Assembly: GCA_004802725.1 (NCBI GenBank)
Contig: SGPM01000594.1
Location: forward strand, 1-10,728
Direction of reading: 5' to 3'
DNA: 10,728 nucleotides
DNA from: Antrodiella citrinella
Taxonomy: Eukaryota > Basidiomycota > Agaricomycetes > Polyporales > Steccherinaceae
A program made the translations under genes and the position numbers. Shown in pieces: positions 8,936 to 10,728 of the stretch. The notes under the pieces were generated by a model that had not been told where the DNA came from, made no database searches, and worked only from the letters and a program-made list of their open reading frames with translations. Numbering within the stretch: the first letter of the stretch is position 1; each line of letters opens with the position of its first letter.

Positions 8936-9040
8936 ATGGCCTCAAGAATGTTCTCAAGATCCCTCACAAAGGCCCCGAGACCCTTTCCCAGAGCATCCAC
9001 CTCCTCGCACAGATGCATCGTCGGTCTCCAAGTGCGGTTC
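8936..9040 (+). other. Predicted mitochondrial presequence of the SDR
   Basis: Residues 1-35 are rich in Arg, Ser and Ala and lack Asp and Glu; the first acidic residue is Glu45. Basic residues Arg4, Arg8, Lys12, Arg15, Arg19, Arg26 and Arg34 are spaced as in a matrix-targeting amphipathic helix. A likely processing site follows Phe35 (R-F before N-S). A Pro/Thr/Ser-rich spacer separates it from the catalytic domain. Confidence 0.75.
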
Positions 9041-10568
9041 AACTCCAGCACCGCCGCCGCCAGCATCGAGTCCACTCCCCTCCCCACCCCCGTTGCACCC
9101 GAGACTGCCCTCCCAATGAAGCCCTCGAGGTCCCTCCCAGCTTTCTCCATGGCGAACAAGGTTTGCAGCGTGGCCCAGACTCCCCGATCACAACAGCTGA
9201 CTTGCATTCGCCCTACAGGTGTGCCTCATCACAGGAGCTGCCCGCGGTCTTGGAAACGAGTTCTGCAAGGCCTTCGTCGAGTCTGGCTGCACAGACCTTG
9301 CCATTGTTGACCTGAAGGAGGACGAGGCCCAGGCGGCCGCGGATGAGCTCGTCAGACAGTCATGTCGTCCGTACTCCCTTCTTGTGCTGTTCGCGGACAC
9401 AACTGATAAGGTGTGAAGTTGACAGTAACATGGACCCCAGCGACTATCGTATCATGGGTATCGGCTGCGACGTCTCCTCTGAGATCTCCGTCCAGCAGGC
9501 GTTCAGAAGAGTCATCGACACATACGGCCGGATAGACTCGGTCGTCGCTTCTGCTGGTGAGCTCATTTTCATCTGACGTCGCCCAACTCCTCGCTCACGT
9601 TGCATCTCATCAGGTATCGTTGAGAACTACTCCGCATTCGAGTGCGTGTCTTCTCCACCGCGCGTTTACCTCTTTCGCTCGCTGCCCCCGCTGACATCAC
9701 ATCTTGCAATTTCACAGTTACCCCTTCGACCGGATAAAGCGTCTCTACGATATCAACGTCCACGGCGCGTTCTTCACAGCTCGTGAAGCAGCCCGACACA
9801 TGATCCCCATGGGCGGAGGAAGCATCGTGCTCGTCGCCAGCATGTCTGCCAACGTACGTCGCGTGTGATTCGCGCGTCGCGCTGTGGCCTGATGTTTCTG
9901 CTTCTACACAGATCGTCAATATCCCACAACCGCAAACACCTTACAACGCCGCTAAAGCTGGTAAGTATCCGTGATATTTTGTCTGTTTTCACATTTCTCG
10001 GGAACGCATTTCACGTTTCGTATGGTCCGGACGAGGCGAGGCTAGCAAGCGAACGGATCTCAGAGTTGGACGCCCTTGGAGCGCCCATTCTTACGTGAGC
10101 TGTGGCGGCGGCTTTTTGCACGCCAAAAGGCAAAGTCCAATCAAAGCTCCGGGGTATCGCCGCACTTGTTTTCCTTCCGTTGCTTTTGTTCTAGACGACC
10201 ACGATTTGACCGGTCCTGACTTATGTTATTCCGTTTAGCTGTCAAACATATGGCTGCCAGTCTTGCGGTTGAGTGGGCCAAGAAGGGTGTTCGGGTCAAC
10301 TGTCTCAGGTGCGTCTCAATTTCATGCGTGTTTGATCGTTGATCGTGATACTTGTGTGAACAGCCCAGGATACATGCTCACCAAGCTGACGAGGACAATC
10401 TTGGCACATGATACCGAGCTGAGGAAGACCTGGGAGAGCCTGACACCCATGGGTCGTATGGGTGAACCAGAAGATTTGGACGGCGCCATTGTCTTCCTCG
10501 CATCGGACGCGTCGCGATTCATGACTGGCTCTGAAATCCGCGTCGATGGTGGTTACTGCATCATCTAA
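8936..10568 (+). CDS. Mitochondrial short-chain dehydrogenase/reductase, sorbose reductase / polyol dehydrogenase-like (8 exons)
   Basis: NAD(P)-dependent classical SDR. Exons: 8936-9160, 9219-9370, 9426-9556, 9614-9641, 9718-9853, 9912-9960, 10239-10308 and 10364-10568, giving 331 residues. Seen: TGAARGLG cofactor motif at 80-87, Asp106 after the second strand, ASAG at 167-170, structural Asn192 in YDINVHG, catalytic Ser222, YNAAK with Tyr235 and Lys239, then PGY at 265-267 and a C-terminal DGGY. The block from IVNIPQPQTPYNAAK through MAASLAVEWAKKG to PMGRMGEPEDL resembles fungal Sou1/Sou2 sorbose reductases, D-arabinitol 2-dehydrogenases and NADP mannitol 2-dehydrogenases, which interconvert ketoses and polyols. 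The SDR core begins at about 73 and gives a normal core of about 260 residues. Residues 1-44 have eight basic (counting His25) and no acidic residues, with RFNS at 34-37 fitting an R-2 cleavage site, so mitochondrial import is likely. Intron 1 has a weak donor, GTTTGC, but the family motif across it fixes the junction. The substrate is not determined by sequence. Confidence 0.94.
9961..10238 (+). other. Unusually long intron 6 of the SDR gene
   Basis: Donor GTAAGT, branch-like CTGAC at 10216-10220 and acceptor TTTAG define 278 nt splitting Ala241. Splicing restores the family sequence YNAAKAAVKHMAAS exactly. The other six introns are 55-76 nt. Inside is a stretch that reads coding-like (about 10020-10095) and is followed by a good donor, GTGAGC. 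I found no acceptor pair giving an in-frame extra exon, so I call it one intron. Confidence 0.85.
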
Positions 10569-10728
10569 ACCCGCCTCTTCATCCTCTTCCCCTCTCGTCT
10601 CTGGATAACGCTTTCACATCACGAACATCGCTATTACATCCCTGCGGTGTTTCCGACAAAATGCACCATATTAAACTCCTCATCTACAATTACCTTACCA
10701 CACCGCATAGAGTGATCTCTTCCTCGTC
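10569..10728 (+). terminator. 3' flank of the SDR gene with poly(A) signal
   Basis: ATTAAA, the common variant of AATAAA, lies at 10670-10675, about 100 nt after the stop codon, a normal distance for a fungal 3' untranslated region. The rest of the flank is pyrimidine-rich, and no further gene begins before the window ends. Confidence 0.5.

Overview
The window looks like nuclear DNA of a filamentous fungus, most likely a basidiomycete. Both recognisable genes are broken by many short introns (mostly 51 to 62 nt) with GT...AG ends and CTRAY-like branch points. The coding sequence is GC-rich, and the spacers carry pyrimidine-rich stretches. Two protein-coding genes lie head to tail on the + strand. 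I found no mobile element, CRISPR array, rRNA or tRNA. Assignment to a division is inference from gene architecture only.

Layout. Bases 1-698 are an AT-richer upstream region with no supportable gene. It holds a possible leader intron at 577-643 and a small set of repeated TGGTCTG motifs. Bases 699-7669 carry a nine-exon kinesin gene whose spliced product is 2163 residues by my reconstruction. It has an N-terminal motor of the kinesin-4 (KIF4/KIF21-like) type, then coiled coil, low-complexity linkers, a very long coiled coil and a Pro/Ser-rich linker before a last coiled segment. Bases 7670-8935 are a 1.27 kb spacer: the 3' end of the kinesin transcription unit, then the promoter of the next gene. 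Bases 8936-10568 carry an eight-exon short-chain dehydrogenase/reductase (SDR) gene of 331 residues, resembling fungal sorbose reductase / D-arabinitol or mannitol 2-dehydrogenases, with a likely mitochondrial presequence. Bases 10569-10728 are its 3' flank, with an ATTAAA signal.

The genes show no obvious functional link: one is a cytoskeletal motor, the other a probable mitochondrial polyol/ketose oxidoreductase. The most unusual structure is inside the kinesin tail: a coiled-coil array with a 22-residue (66-nt) period and a histidine at position 5 of 18 units. Also notable are a Pro/Ser-rich insertion of roughly 90 residues inside the motor (loop 10), two stop-free introns of 3n length that would encode hydrophobic segments if retained, and a 278-nt intron in the SDR gene that is several times longer than its neighbours.

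All exon boundaries were read by eye from splice consensus, reading-frame continuity and family motifs. No alignment or transcript data were available.
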